A DNA stretch of 64,000 nucleotides from an uncultured Bacilli bacterium (GTDB lineage: Bacteria > Bacillota_I > Bacilli_A > RF39 > UBA660). Within the stretch, counting starts at the first letter, position 1. Every line of letters starts with the position of its first letter. A program made the translations under genes and the position numbers. The stretch spans positions 1-64,000 of the forward strand of contig CAKOSO010000002.1 of the NCBI GenBank assembly GCA_934102355.1, read 5' to 3'. The notes below the pieces were generated by a model. That model did not search any database. It saw only the letters and a list, made by a program, of their open reading frames with translations, and was not told where the DNA came from. This document shows, one piece after another, positions 8,467 through 16,664 of the stretch.

Positions 8467-9034
8467 CTATTTCTTTTAATATTGCTTCTTTTCCTTCTCT
8501 TGTCTCACTTGAGAATATGTAGAAATTATCACCAATTTCAAGTTGTAATGCTTGTAATACTATATCTTTTGCTTTTTCCCTTTTTGATTTTACTATTTTA
8601 TCTGCTTTTGTTGCTACTATTGTAACTGGAACATGATAATATTTTAGGAATTTATACATTAAGATATCATCTTCAGATGGCTTGTGTCTTAAATCAACAA
8701 GTAGATATACTCTTTTTAGATTTTCTCTTTTTTGTAGATATTCTTCGATCATAAGTCCAAATTTCTTTTGTTCTTCTTTTCCTACTTGAGCATATCCATA
8801 ACCTGGAACATCTACAAAGTAAAAACTGTTATTCATAAGGTAAAAATTTAAGTTTCTTGTTTTACCTGGAGTAGCTGATGTTCTGGATAATTTTTTATTA
8901 CCAGTTATTGTGTTTATAAAACTGCTTTTACCTACATTGCTTCTCCCTAATAATAGGAACTCTACTAAGTTTGATTCTGGATATTGACTTTGTCTTACTG
9001 CACTTATTTCTAATTCTGCACTAATTATTTTCAT
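8441..9034 (-). CDS. engB: Ribosome biogenesis GTP-binding protein YsxC/YihA
   Basis: 197 residues from the ATG at 9034, the start that best aligns with the family N-terminus (MKIISAELEISAV) and lies 8 nt after AAAGAAG. GTPase motifs are in order: G1 GRSNVGKSS, G2 around TSATPGKT, G3 DVPGYG, G4 TKAD, G5 SSE. Known role: assembly of the 50S subunit. Its start overlaps the end of nrnA by 14 nt, so ackA-nrnA-engB read as one unit. Confidence 0.96.
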   Translation of the reverse strand: MKIISAELEISAVRQSQYPESNLVEFLLLGRSNVGKSSFINTITGNKKLSRTSATPGKTRNLNFYLMNNSFYFVDVPGYGYAQVGKEEQKKFGLMIEEYLQKRENLKRVYLLVDLRHKPSEDDILMYKFLKYYHVPVTIVATKADKIVKSKREKAKDIVLQALQLEIGDNFYIFSSETREGKEAILKEIESLVEETN

Positions 9035-10001
9035 CCTCATCACTTCTTTCTATATATGATGAACATACTTTATCTAAATCTTTTATTAATAAATCATATT
9101 CTTCAAATGATGGAATTCTTGCTCCACTTGCTAATTTGTGACCACCACCATTATATTTTTCAGCAATATTGTTAATTACTGGGCCTCTTGATCTTATTGA
9201 AACTTTAATAAGGCTTGTTTTTACATCTTCAATTGCTATTGTCCATACCAATAATTCATTTACATTATTGAACTCATTTATAAGACTTCCTGCTGATGCT
9301 GAATCAAGTTTGTATTTTTGTAATGTTTCATTAGCTATTTTTATATATCCAACACCATTTTCAGTGATTTTCATATTTGTTGCAATGTAACCAAGCAACT
9401 CTATTTCAGAAAATTGTCTTTTATAAAGATTTGAATAACATTCAGTTATATCAAATGGATACTCTTTTAACATTTCTCCAACGCTTATAAATGTATCTGA
9501 TGTTGAATTATTGAATAGGAATCTATTAGTGTCTGCTACTATTCCACAGAATAGGTTTTTTGCTATTTTTTCATTCATTTGAAGTTTTGTATTTCTTATC
9601 AAATCTAAAATCATTTCTGATGCACTTGATTTTTTATCATCTATTAATTCTATATCACAGAATGTTTCTACATGTGGATGATGATCTATTTTAATACTGT
9701 AATCATATTTTTCTAAGCAATCGTCAATTCTTTTTTTATCTGGTGTATCTACAACAATAAATAAAATATTATCTAAATCTTTTATATGATCCTTACTATC
9801 TAACTTACCAATATGATTAAATCTAGTTGTTCCCGCACCTATTGCAAAAACATTTTTATCACTAAATGTTAATCTTATAGAGTCTCTTAATGCTATTTGA
9901 CTTGCCATTGCATCAGGGTCTACATTAATGTGTCTTGCTATTACAATATTGTTATATTTTTTAATTGTGTTATATATTTGTTTATACATCTTATCATCCA
10001 T
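9021..10001 (-). CDS. nrnA: NrnA-like DHH/DHHA1 oligoribonuclease / pAp phosphatase
   Basis: About 326 residues. The DHH domain shows HINVDPDA (metal ligands), the VDT motif and DHHPHV; the C-terminal DHHA1 domain has the intact GGGHKLASGA substrate-binding loop. Known role: degradation of nano-RNAs and 3'-phosphoadenosine 5'-phosphate. The start is uncertain: ATG 10001 (used here), ATG 9989 or a TTG at 10016 all lack a strong ribosome site, as expected for a gene overlapping or abutting the ackA stop at 10006. Confidence 0.9.
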   Translation of the reverse strand: MDDKMYKQIYNTIKKYNNIVIARHINVDPDAMASQIALRDSIRLTFSDKNVFAIGAGTTRFNHIGKLDSKDHIKDLDNILFIVVDTPDKKRIDDCLEKYDYSIKIDHHPHVETFCDIELIDDKKSSASEMILDLIRNTKLQMNEKIAKNLFCGIVADTNRFLFNNSTSDTFISVGEMLKEYPFDITECYSNLYKRQFSEIELLGYIATNMKITENGVGYIKIANETLQKYKLDSASAGSLINEFNNVNELLVWTIAIEDVKTSLIKVSIRSRGPVINNIAEKYNGGGHKLASGARIPSFEEYDLLIKDLDKVCSSYIERSDEDENN

Positions 10002-10005
10002 TCTA

Positions 10006-11199
10006 TTATTTAACAAAATCGTATGTATCTCTTACTATCATTATTTCTTCATTAGTTGGAATTACTTCGATTTTTATTTTAGAATTTTCACTAGTTATTT
10101 CTCCTTGTTGTTTTTCTTTGTAGCTTGCAATATGATTATTCTTTTCTTCGTCTAGAATTACACCAAGCGGTCTTAATCTTTTGGCAACCATTTCTCTTTC
10201 AATTGGACCATTTTCTCCAACTCCCGCTGTAAATACAATTGTATCTACTTTTCCTTCTAATTCAAGGTAATATTTACCAATATAATCTGCTATTCTATTG
10301 CAGTACATATTTAAAACTACCTTTGCAAATTCATCGCCTTTATCAATTAATTCTTCTACATCTCTACAATCAGCATGATTTACTAATCCTAAGAATCCAC
10401 TTTGTTTATTTAATATTTTTGTTACTTCTTCAACAGTCATTCCAGATTCTTTACAAACATATTCAATTATTGAGGGGTCAATACTACCACTTCTTGTTCC
10501 CATCATAAGTCCATCTAGTGGTGTTAATCCCATTGTTGTATCATAACATTTACCATTTTTTATAGCTGCAATTGATGCACCACTTCCGATGTGGCAAATT
10601 ATAATATTGATATCATCTCTTCCAAGGTTTTTCTTTACTGTTTCTGTTATATATTTATGACTTGTACCGTGAAAACCATATTTTCTTACACCATATTCTT
10701 TATACCATGATAGTGGTACTGGATATAAATAGTTTTCTTTTGGCATAGTCTGATGAAATGAAGTATCAAATACTGCAACATTAGTAACATTTGGAAGTTC
10801 TCTTTGCATAGCATTTATACCTGCTAAATTCCCTGGATGATGAAGTGGGCCTAATTTTGTTAGCTCTTCAATATCTTTTACTACTTCATCTGTAATGATA
10901 ACAGAATCTGCATACTTTTCTCCACCATGCAATACACGATGACCAATTCCTTTTATTTCATCAAGTGATTTAACTATATTGTTATTTAATAGTTCTTCAA
11001 TCAACACTTCTACAGCTTCCATATGATTTTTTAAGAATCTTGATTTTTTTTGTTTTTCACCATTTATTTTGATAGTATAAAAACAATCTTCCATTCCTAT
11101 TTTTTCAATATATCCGCTTATTAAAACTTTCTCTTCTGGCATTTCATATGTCTGAAATTTCAATGATGAACTACCAGCGTTTACACATAATATTTTCAT
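10006..11199 (-). CDS. ackA: Acetate kinase
   Basis: 397 residues, the normal AckA length. Signature NAGSSSLKF is at the N-terminus; HRVLHGG, DTSFHQTMP, the phosphate-binding GTRSGSIDPS and the C-terminal FTAGVGENGP are all present. It converts acetyl phosphate and ADP to acetate and ATP. Phosphotransacetylase activity is probably supplied by the PduL-type enzyme at 18590-19147. It is first gene of an ackA-nrnA-engB cluster. Confidence 0.97.
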   Translation of the reverse strand: MKILCVNAGSSSLKFQTYEMPEEKVLISGYIEKIGMEDCFYTIKINGEKQKKSRFLKNHMEAVEVLIEELLNNNIVKSLDEIKGIGHRVLHGGEKYADSVIITDEVVKDIEELTKLGPLHHPGNLAGINAMQRELPNVTNVAVFDTSFHQTMPKENYLYPVPLSWYKEYGVRKYGFHGTSHKYITETVKKNLGRDDINIIICHIGSGASIAAIKNGKCYDTTMGLTPLDGLMMGTRSGSIDPSIIEYVCKESGMTVEEVTKILNKQSGFLGLVNHADCRDVEELIDKGDEFAKVVLNMYCNRIADYIGKYYLELEGKVDTIVFTAGVGENGPIEREMVAKRLRPLGVILDEEKNNHIASYKEKQQGEITSENSKIKIEVIPTNEEIMIVRDTYDFVK

Positions 11200-11262
11200 T
11201 GTTTAAAACCTCTTTCCTAATAGATAAGTATATGATAACACAACTTGTTTATTTTATCTAGT

Positions 11263-11796
11263 TTATTTTATGTATTTATCTACTATATCTTTAACTAGGA
11301 ACCTATATTCTATATCATCTTTTTCACTTTCTTCTACTTCTAACATGCAAAGTGGTGGAAATAATACACACCACCAATTGTCGCCCTTTGCTTCTCCTAA
11401 AGAAACCACTAATGATTCATACATACCTTCTTCATATTTTACTCCTTTATATTCTTTTTCTGGAAAATAATTATATCCATACTTAATGTTAAATGGTTTT
11501 TTGTAGTTATAGTTGTCTATAGTTTCTTGTACTTCATTTTCAAATTTATCTAAATTTTCATTTATTGTTTTTCTAAATGTTTCAATATCATATTCTTCTG
11601 ATATGGTGTTTTCTAGTACTTTTTCCATATTTTCTTTTACTTTTATTTTAATAAACTGATCATAAGGAGTATTACTACTAGCAATTATTCTTAATCTTAT
11701 TGTATCTTTTGGAAGTATATATGTTTCTTCCCTTTCTTTTACATTTATTACTAATATGCTCATTATTATTGCTATTGGTATTAAAATTTTCTTCAT
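11263..11796 (-). CDS. spoIIR: Stage II sporulation protein R
   Basis: 177 residues from ATG 11796 with GAAAGGTGAT ahead of it. An N-terminal hydrophobic export segment (about 2-18) is followed by the SpoIIR domain: IRLRIIASSNTPYDQ, then EYKGVKYEEGMYESL and the very characteristic NWWCVLFPPLCML. Known role: a forespore-secreted signal that triggers SpoIIGA to process pro-sigma-E. The prfA-prmC-x-spoIIR order resembles Bacillus. Its ribosome site lies in a hairpin (11798-11832). Confidence 0.93.
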   Translation of the reverse strand: MKKILIPIAIIMSILVINVKEREETYILPKDTIRLRIIASSNTPYDQFIKIKVKENMEKVLENTISEEYDIETFRKTINENLDKFENEVQETIDNYNYKKPFNIKYGYNYFPEKEYKGVKYEEGMYESLVVSLGEAKGDNWWCVLFPPLCMLEVEESEKDDIEYRFLVKDIVDKYIK

Positions 11797-11797
11797 T

Positions 11798-11832
11798 AAA
11801 AAATCACCTTTCACTTATGTAGTGGGTGATTT
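11798..11832 (-). promoter_or_regulatory. Terminator or ribosome-site-sequestering hairpin in front of spoIIR
   Basis: On the minus strand AAATCACC pairs with GGTGATTT (8 bp) and CACT with AGTG (4 bp, 3-nt bulge between them). A run of six T ends 1 nt before the spoIIR ATG. The 3' arm is the spoIIR Shine-Dalgarno. Confidence 0.65.
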
Positions 11833-11841
11833 ATATTTTTT

Positions 11842-12270
11842 TTATTCATTATTTTTTAAAACTCTATATCTTACTGACATTCTTTCTAGTGTACCCATTT
11901 CTTCTAATGTTGGTACCACTATATGACCTAGTTTTCTATCAATTGCTTTTAATCCTGCTTTTTCATTTTCTAATTTGTCATATAACATAAAACATGTTTC
12001 AAATATATCTTTACTAAGATTGTCTTTATTGATTGTTGATTTTAAAAACGGAATTGTTAATTTATCGAACATTTTTCTTGCTGTTATAAGTTCGATTGGT
12101 ATTTGTGCTAATGCTATATTGTCTAAATGTGTTAAAACATATGAAATATATACTAAATATGCAGATTCATATTTGCTATATTTACGATCTGGACTTTGAA
12201 ATATAATTTTTCTTTTTATTGCTTTTTTTGCATATTCATTTATAAAAATTATTTTTTCATTTTTTTCCAT
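11842..12270 (-). CDS. Hypothetical helical protein between prmC and spoIIR
   Basis: 142 residues, predominantly helical and lysine rich, with no signal peptide or membrane helix. Recurrent features are YESAYLVYISYVLTHL near residue 35 and a C-terminal ERMSVRYRVLKN. No family recognised. It starts 4 nt after the prmC stop and so belongs to the rpoE/prfA/prmC transcript. In Bacillus subtilis an unrelated-looking small gene (ywkF) occupies the same slot before spoIIR. Confidence 0.75.
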   Translation of the reverse strand: MEKNEKIIFINEYAKKAIKRKIIFQSPDRKYSKYESAYLVYISYVLTHLDNIALAQIPIELITARKMFDKLTIPFLKSTINKDNLSKDIFETCFMLYDKLENEKAGLKAIDRKLGHIVVPTLEEMGTLERMSVRYRVLKNNE

Positions 12271-12274
12271 ATTA

Positions 12275-13090
12275 TCACCTCTTATTTAATATAAAGATGT
12301 ATCTGTCTAAACCATTTAAGTCCTTTTTGGCGCTTATTATATCATATTTATAGTTATTTGTCACTAGTTTTTTAACTTTATCTTCTTGGTTACTTCCTAT
12401 TTCAAACGCTATAATATTCTTTTTATTTAGCTTAGATTCTGATTGTTTTAGTATTTCTTTATAAAAATATATTCCATCAAGAGGTGCATACAATGCTTTT
12501 TTTGGTTCATTATTTTGTACTATATCTTCTATTTTTTCATCATATGATATGTATGGAGGATTGCTTATAATAACATCATACTTGTTATTTATATTTTTTA
12601 AAATATCACTTTTTTTAAAATTTATATCTACTTCATTTATTTTTGCGTTATACTTTGCTATTTTTAGTGCTTTTTTTGATATATCAGTTGCTGTTACTAT
12701 TGCATCTGGTAATAACTTTTTTAATGTTATTGCAATTGCCCCAGAACCTGTTCCTATGTCAATTATATTAATTTTTTTACCAAGATTTTTTTTTATTAAT
12801 TCTACTGTTTTTTCTACTAAAATCTCTGTTTCTGGCCTTGGTATTAATACATTTTTATCAACGTAGTATTTGTTACCATAAAAGTATGTTTCTTTTAAAA
12901 TATATTGAACTGGATATCCTTTTTTATATTTTTTCAATGCTTTAATATATTTTTTATATTCTTTTGTATTTAGTTTTCTTTCACTATTTAAAATTATGTC
13001 ACTTTTGGAAATTCCTAATATACTAGAAAGAATTAAGACTTTTATTGGTCTTAATTCTTTTTCGTTTTTTAAAATATCATTAATTTTCAT
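12275..13090 (-). CDS. prmC: Peptide chain release factor N5-glutamine methyltransferase
   Basis: 271 residues. A helical N-terminal domain carries PVQYILKETYFYG, typical of PrmC substrate recognition. The SAM-binding domain has GTGSGAIAI near residue 117 and the catalytic NPPYI near 182. It methylates the GGQ glutamine of release factors. The start overlaps the prfA stop by 11 nt, so the enzyme and its substrate RF1 are made together. Confidence 0.95.
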   Translation of the reverse strand: MKINDILKNEKELRPIKVLILSSILGISKSDIILNSERKLNTKEYKKYIKALKKYKKGYPVQYILKETYFYGNKYYVDKNVLIPRPETEILVEKTVELIKKNLGKKINIIDIGTGSGAIAITLKKLLPDAIVTATDISKKALKIAKYNAKINEVDINFKKSDILKNINNKYDVIISNPPYISYDEKIEDIVQNNEPKKALYAPLDGIYFYKEILKQSESKLNKKNIIAFEIGSNQEDKVKKLVTNNYKYDIISAKKDLNGLDRYIFILNKR

Positions 13091-14144
13091 CTGCTGCTTC
13101 TAACTTTCTTCTTTGATCTTCATTTATTAAAGCTTGAATTATATCTATGATATCTCCATCCATGATTCTATCTAATTTATTTAAAGATAATCCAATACGG
13201 TGATCTGTAACCCTATTTTGTGGATAATTATATGTTCTTATTTTTTCGGATCTATCACCGGTACCAATTTTACTCTTTCTATCGTTTCCTAATTCTTCTT
13301 CATGTTTTCTTTTTTCTTCTTCATAGATTTTTGATTTAAGGATTTCTAAAGCTTTTTCTCTGTTTTGTTGTTGACTTCTTTCATTTTGACAAGTAACTAC
13401 TATTCCAGTTTTTAAATGTGTCATACGTACTGCAGAGTCTGCTGTATTAACTCCTTGTCCTCCAGCTCCACCTGAACGATATACATCTACTCTTATATCG
13501 GCAGGATTGATATTTATTTCAACATCTGTTGTTTCTGGCATTACTATTACTGTTGCTGTTGATGTATGTATTCTTCCATTTGATTCTGTTTCTGGAATTC
13601 TTTGAACACGGTGTGCTCCACTTTCATATTTTAGTTTTGAATATACATCTTTTCCTTTAATTATACATTCAATTTGTGAGAAACCACCACTTACTCCTTC
13701 TTCAGCATTGATTACTTCTATTTTCCAGCCTTCTTTTTCTGCAAAGCGTGAATACATTCTAAATAGATCTCCAGCAAATATATTGGCTTCATCTCCACCT
13801 GCTGCACCACGTATTTCCATAATAACGTTTTTACCATCATTTTCATCTTTTGGAAGAAGCATTATTTCTAATTTTTTCTCTAACTCTTCTTTTTTGCTTT
13901 CTAAATTCTCTAACTCTTCTTTAGCCATTTCTTTCATTTCAGGGTCATGAAGTAATTCCTTAGTTTCAGTTATTCCTTGAAGCACATTTTTATACTCTTT
14001 ATATGTTGTAACTGTTTCCTCTAAATCACTTTGTTCTTTTGAAAGTTTAGTTAATAAACTAATGTTACTAAGAGTTTCTTCTTTTACTAGTTCTTCACTT
14101 AATTCTTCGTATTTTTTTAAGATGCTTTCTAGTCTATCTATCAT
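13080..14144 (-). CDS. prfA: Peptide chain release factor 1
   Basis: 354 residues from ATG 14144 with AAGGTGAT upstream; the track-style longer start is a GTG inside that site. It contains the GGQ loop (GAGGQGVNTADSAVRM) and the stop-recognition region RIPETESNGRIHTS, where PET takes the place of the PxT tripeptide. The helical N-terminal domain has a strongly charged stretch (about 70-100). It terminates at UAA and UAG codons. Confidence 0.97.
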   Translation of the reverse strand: MIDRLESILKKYEELSEELVKEETLSNISLLTKLSKEQSDLEETVTTYKEYKNVLQGITETKELLHDPEMKEMAKEELENLESKKEELEKKLEIMLLPKDENDGKNVIMEIRGAAGGDEANIFAGDLFRMYSRFAEKEGWKIEVINAEEGVSGGFSQIECIIKGKDVYSKLKYESGAHRVQRIPETESNGRIHTSTATVIVMPETTDVEININPADIRVDVYRSGGAGGQGVNTADSAVRMTHLKTGIVVTCQNERSQQQNREKALEILKSKIYEEEKRKHEEELGNDRKSKIGTGDRSEKIRTYNYPQNRVTDHRIGLSLNKLDRIMDGDIIDIIQALINEDQRRKLEAADEN

Positions 14145-14162
14145 TATTATCACCTTTTTTAA

Positions 14163-14591
14163 TTATTCTTCTTGCCCTAATTCTTCTTCATCAATTATAA
14201 CTAAATTTTTATATTCATCTGATGTATCTTCTTCATCTGTATCATCATAGTTTTCTTCTTCTTCATCTGTTTCTGGTTCATCATCATAGTCAGATTCTAC
14301 TTCATCATAATCTTCTAAATCATCTGTATTTATAAGATCTGCAACTTTATGATTTACTCTTAAGTCCCAGTTTCCATCTTCTAACATTATGAATCTTTGA
14401 TCAGTTGTTAGTGATGTATAAAAATCACCTATTTTATTTTCAAATGTTTTTTTTGGTAGACCTAATAAATCTACTATTTTTTGGAATAAATCAGCTGTTG
14501 TTTGCTTTTTCTCTTCCTTCAATAACATATATGCTATGTCATTATAAGACATTGTTTCTAATTCTTCTTTAGTTATTTTTTTTATGCTCAT
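14163..14591 (-). CDS. rpoE: DNA-directed RNA polymerase delta subunit
   Basis: 142 residues. The N-terminal HARE-HTH domain (about 1-90: ELETMSYNDIAYMLL, LGLPKKTFENKIGDFY, FIMLEDGNWDLR) is followed by a very acidic Asp/Glu tail (about 95-142), the signature of the Gram-positive delta factor. It modulates promoter selectivity and RNA polymerase recycling. The gene is 10 nt downstream of argS and has GGAGGATTTTT before its ATG. Confidence 0.93.
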   Translation of the reverse strand: MSIKKITKEELETMSYNDIAYMLLKEEKKQTTADLFQKIVDLLGLPKKTFENKIGDFYTSLTTDQRFIMLEDGNWDLRVNHKVADLINTDDLEDYDEVESDYDDEPETDEEEENYDDTDEEDTSDEYKNLVIIDEEELGQEE

Positions 14592-14601
14592 AAAAATCCT
14601 C

Positions 14602-16218
14602 CTACATTTTTTCTGGGCTTGTTACCCCAATTAATTTTAAAGCATTAGCAATAGTTATTTTAACTGCATTTATTAAATATATTCTTTCTTTTGTTTTCTT
14701 TTTATCATCTGTTATTATTTTTTCACTTGCATAATATGAATGGAATAGGTTTGCTAGTTCATATGCATAGTTAGTTATTAAGTGAACTTCTTTTTTTGTA
14801 GCACTTTTTTCTACTGTTTCTTTAAATTCATATATCTTTGCTAAAACATTATATGCTGACTCATCATTTATGGTTTCAAATTTATAGCCAGGTGTTAATT
14901 CTTCTGCTTTATAATTATTTAGTATTGAGCAAATTCTAGCATGTGCATATTGAATATAATAAACTGGGTTTTCAGTTGATTTTGTTGTTGCTAAATCAAC
15001 ATCAAAATCCATTTGAGTATCTAAGCTTTTTGATACAAAGAAGTATCTTAAGGCATCAATACCAACTTCGTTTGCCATATCAATCATTGTTATTGACTTT
15101 CCTGTTCTTTTTGATATCTTATACTCTTTTTTATCTTTTATCGCTCTTACCATTTGAACAATTGACACACTTAGTTTATTAGCATCTTGACCCAACATTG
15201 TTACAGCAGCTTTAAGTCTTGGTATGTATCCATGATGATCTGCTCCTAAAACATCTATCAAGTAGTCATAACCTCTTTCTATTTTATCTAAGTGGTATGC
15301 AATATCTGGAACTAAATATGTATAAGAGTTATCAGTTTTTATTAAAACACGATCTTTTTCATCTCCAAAATCTGATGTTTTTAACCATATTGCTCCCTCT
15401 TTTTCATATGTATATCCTAAATCTTTTAATTTTTTTAGAGCTCTTTCTACTTTACCATTATCTCTTAGTGCTTGTTCGCTACTCCATACATCGAATTTAA
15501 CACCAATTGTTAATAAGTCTTCTTTTATTTTGTTTAGGAATGTATTTAATCCAATTTTTTTAAATACTTCTAAATCTGCATCTAAATATCCTTCTTGTTT
15601 ATCTTCATACATTTTTTTTGCTATTTCAATAATTTCATTACCATAATAGAAGTTTTCTTCCATTTGTGAAGGTAAACCACATATTTCTTTATATCTTTCT
15701 TTTATTGATTTTGCCATGTTGATCATTTGATTTCCTGCATCATTAATATAATATTCTTTAGTTACATCATATCCTGCAAATGATAAAATATTACCTAAAG
15801 AATCCCCAAAGCATGCTCCTCTTGTATGACCAAGATGCATTACTCCAGTTGGATTTACACTAACAAATTCAAGGTCTACTGTTTTTGACCCTCCAATATT
15901 GCTTTTTCCATAATTTTCTTTTTCACCTAAAACTTTTTTAATGTTTTCAAGCAAATAATTTTTATTAACAAAAAAGTTAATAAATCCAGGTCCTGCTATT
16001 TCTATTTTTTCTATTAATTCATCTTTTATATTATTTTTTACTATTTCTGCTATTTCTAAAGGTTTTTTATTTAATTTTTTACATGACTTCATAGCAACAT
16101 TTGAAGAAAAATCTCCATTGTTTTTATCTGCTGGTACTTCTATAATTATTTCTTCAACACTAATCTCATTATCTAAGCTTTCTGCTATAAGTTTTTTAAG
16201 ATTATCCTTTATATTCAT
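14602..16218 (-). CDS. argS: Arginyl-tRNA synthetase
   Basis: 538 residues, class I synthetase. The HIGH-type motif is HLGH in NPTGVMHLGHTRGA near residue 125; the KMSK-type motif is KISKR near 360. The Arg-specific N-terminal additive domain (first ~90 residues) and the C-terminal DALR anticodon-binding domain (ending LIGVTSPEKM) are complete. The start overlaps the ywiB-like stop (ATGA), as in Bacillus. Confidence 0.97.
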   Translation of the reverse strand: MNIKDNLKKLIAESLDNEISVEEIIIEVPADKNNGDFSSNVAMKSCKKLNKKPLEIAEIVKNNIKDELIEKIEIAGPGFINFFVNKNYLLENIKKVLGEKENYGKSNIGGSKTVDLEFVSVNPTGVMHLGHTRGACFGDSLGNILSFAGYDVTKEYYINDAGNQMINMAKSIKERYKEICGLPSQMEENFYYGNEIIEIAKKMYEDKQEGYLDADLEVFKKIGLNTFLNKIKEDLLTIGVKFDVWSSEQALRDNGKVERALKKLKDLGYTYEKEGAIWLKTSDFGDEKDRVLIKTDNSYTYLVPDIAYHLDKIERGYDYLIDVLGADHHGYIPRLKAAVTMLGQDANKLSVSIVQMVRAIKDKKEYKISKRTGKSITMIDMANEVGIDALRYFFVSKSLDTQMDFDVDLATTKSTENPVYYIQYAHARICSILNNYKAEELTPGYKFETINDESAYNVLAKIYEFKETVEKSATKKEVHLITNYAYELANLFHSYYASEKIITDDKKKTKERIYLINAVKITIANALKLIGVTSPEKM

Positions 16219-16565
16219 AGTTTCACCTCTTCATAATTAAGAATCATATTAAAATCTGCCTTTTCTATCCGATAACTAATTATAATATTTCTTTCTTTTT
16301 TTAGCAATCTTAAATTACTAAATTCATTATAAAATGTCAAGTTTTCTTTTTTTAGTAAATATTCTATATTTTCTTTTGGTTTATCAAAGTATATTTTAAT
16401 TAATATTTCATCATTATCTCTTATTAATGTGTTACTATTTAGATCGAATATTATCTCAGTACTTTTTTCATCTTTATCTTTAAAACTTATAATTTCATTA
16501 TTTATAAATCCATCTGTTTTTAATTCATAATCATTTATTTTTAGAGTTATATTTATTTTTTTCAT
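16215..16565 (-). CDS. YwiB-like DUF1934 family protein (by synteny)
   Basis: 116 residues made mostly of beta-strands (ITLKINDYELKTDGFI, STEIIFDLNSN, ILIKIYFDKP, NIIISYRIEKADFNMILNYE), consistent with the calycin-like DUF1934 barrel. The family call rests mainly on position: ywiB precedes argS in Bacillus, and here too the stop and start overlap by 4 nt. Function unknown. Confidence 0.6.
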   Translation of the reverse strand: MKKINITLKINDYELKTDGFINNEIISFKDKDEKSTEIIFDLNSNTLIRDNDEILIKIYFDKPKENIEYLLKKENLTFYNEFSNLRLLKKERNIIISYRIEKADFNMILNYEEVKL

Positions 16566-16664
16566 AAGTACACCTCTTTTCAGTGTATAAGTATATCATA
16601 AGCTTATTCTTTTGCACATATTTTTTTTATCTTTTTTCATACTAATTATGAAAAGGTGATTTTA

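Noticed and set aside
16566..16664. T-box leader for argS/ywiB
   Set aside because: The upstream gap is under 100 bp, with no T-box consensus or antiterminator-like pairing visible.
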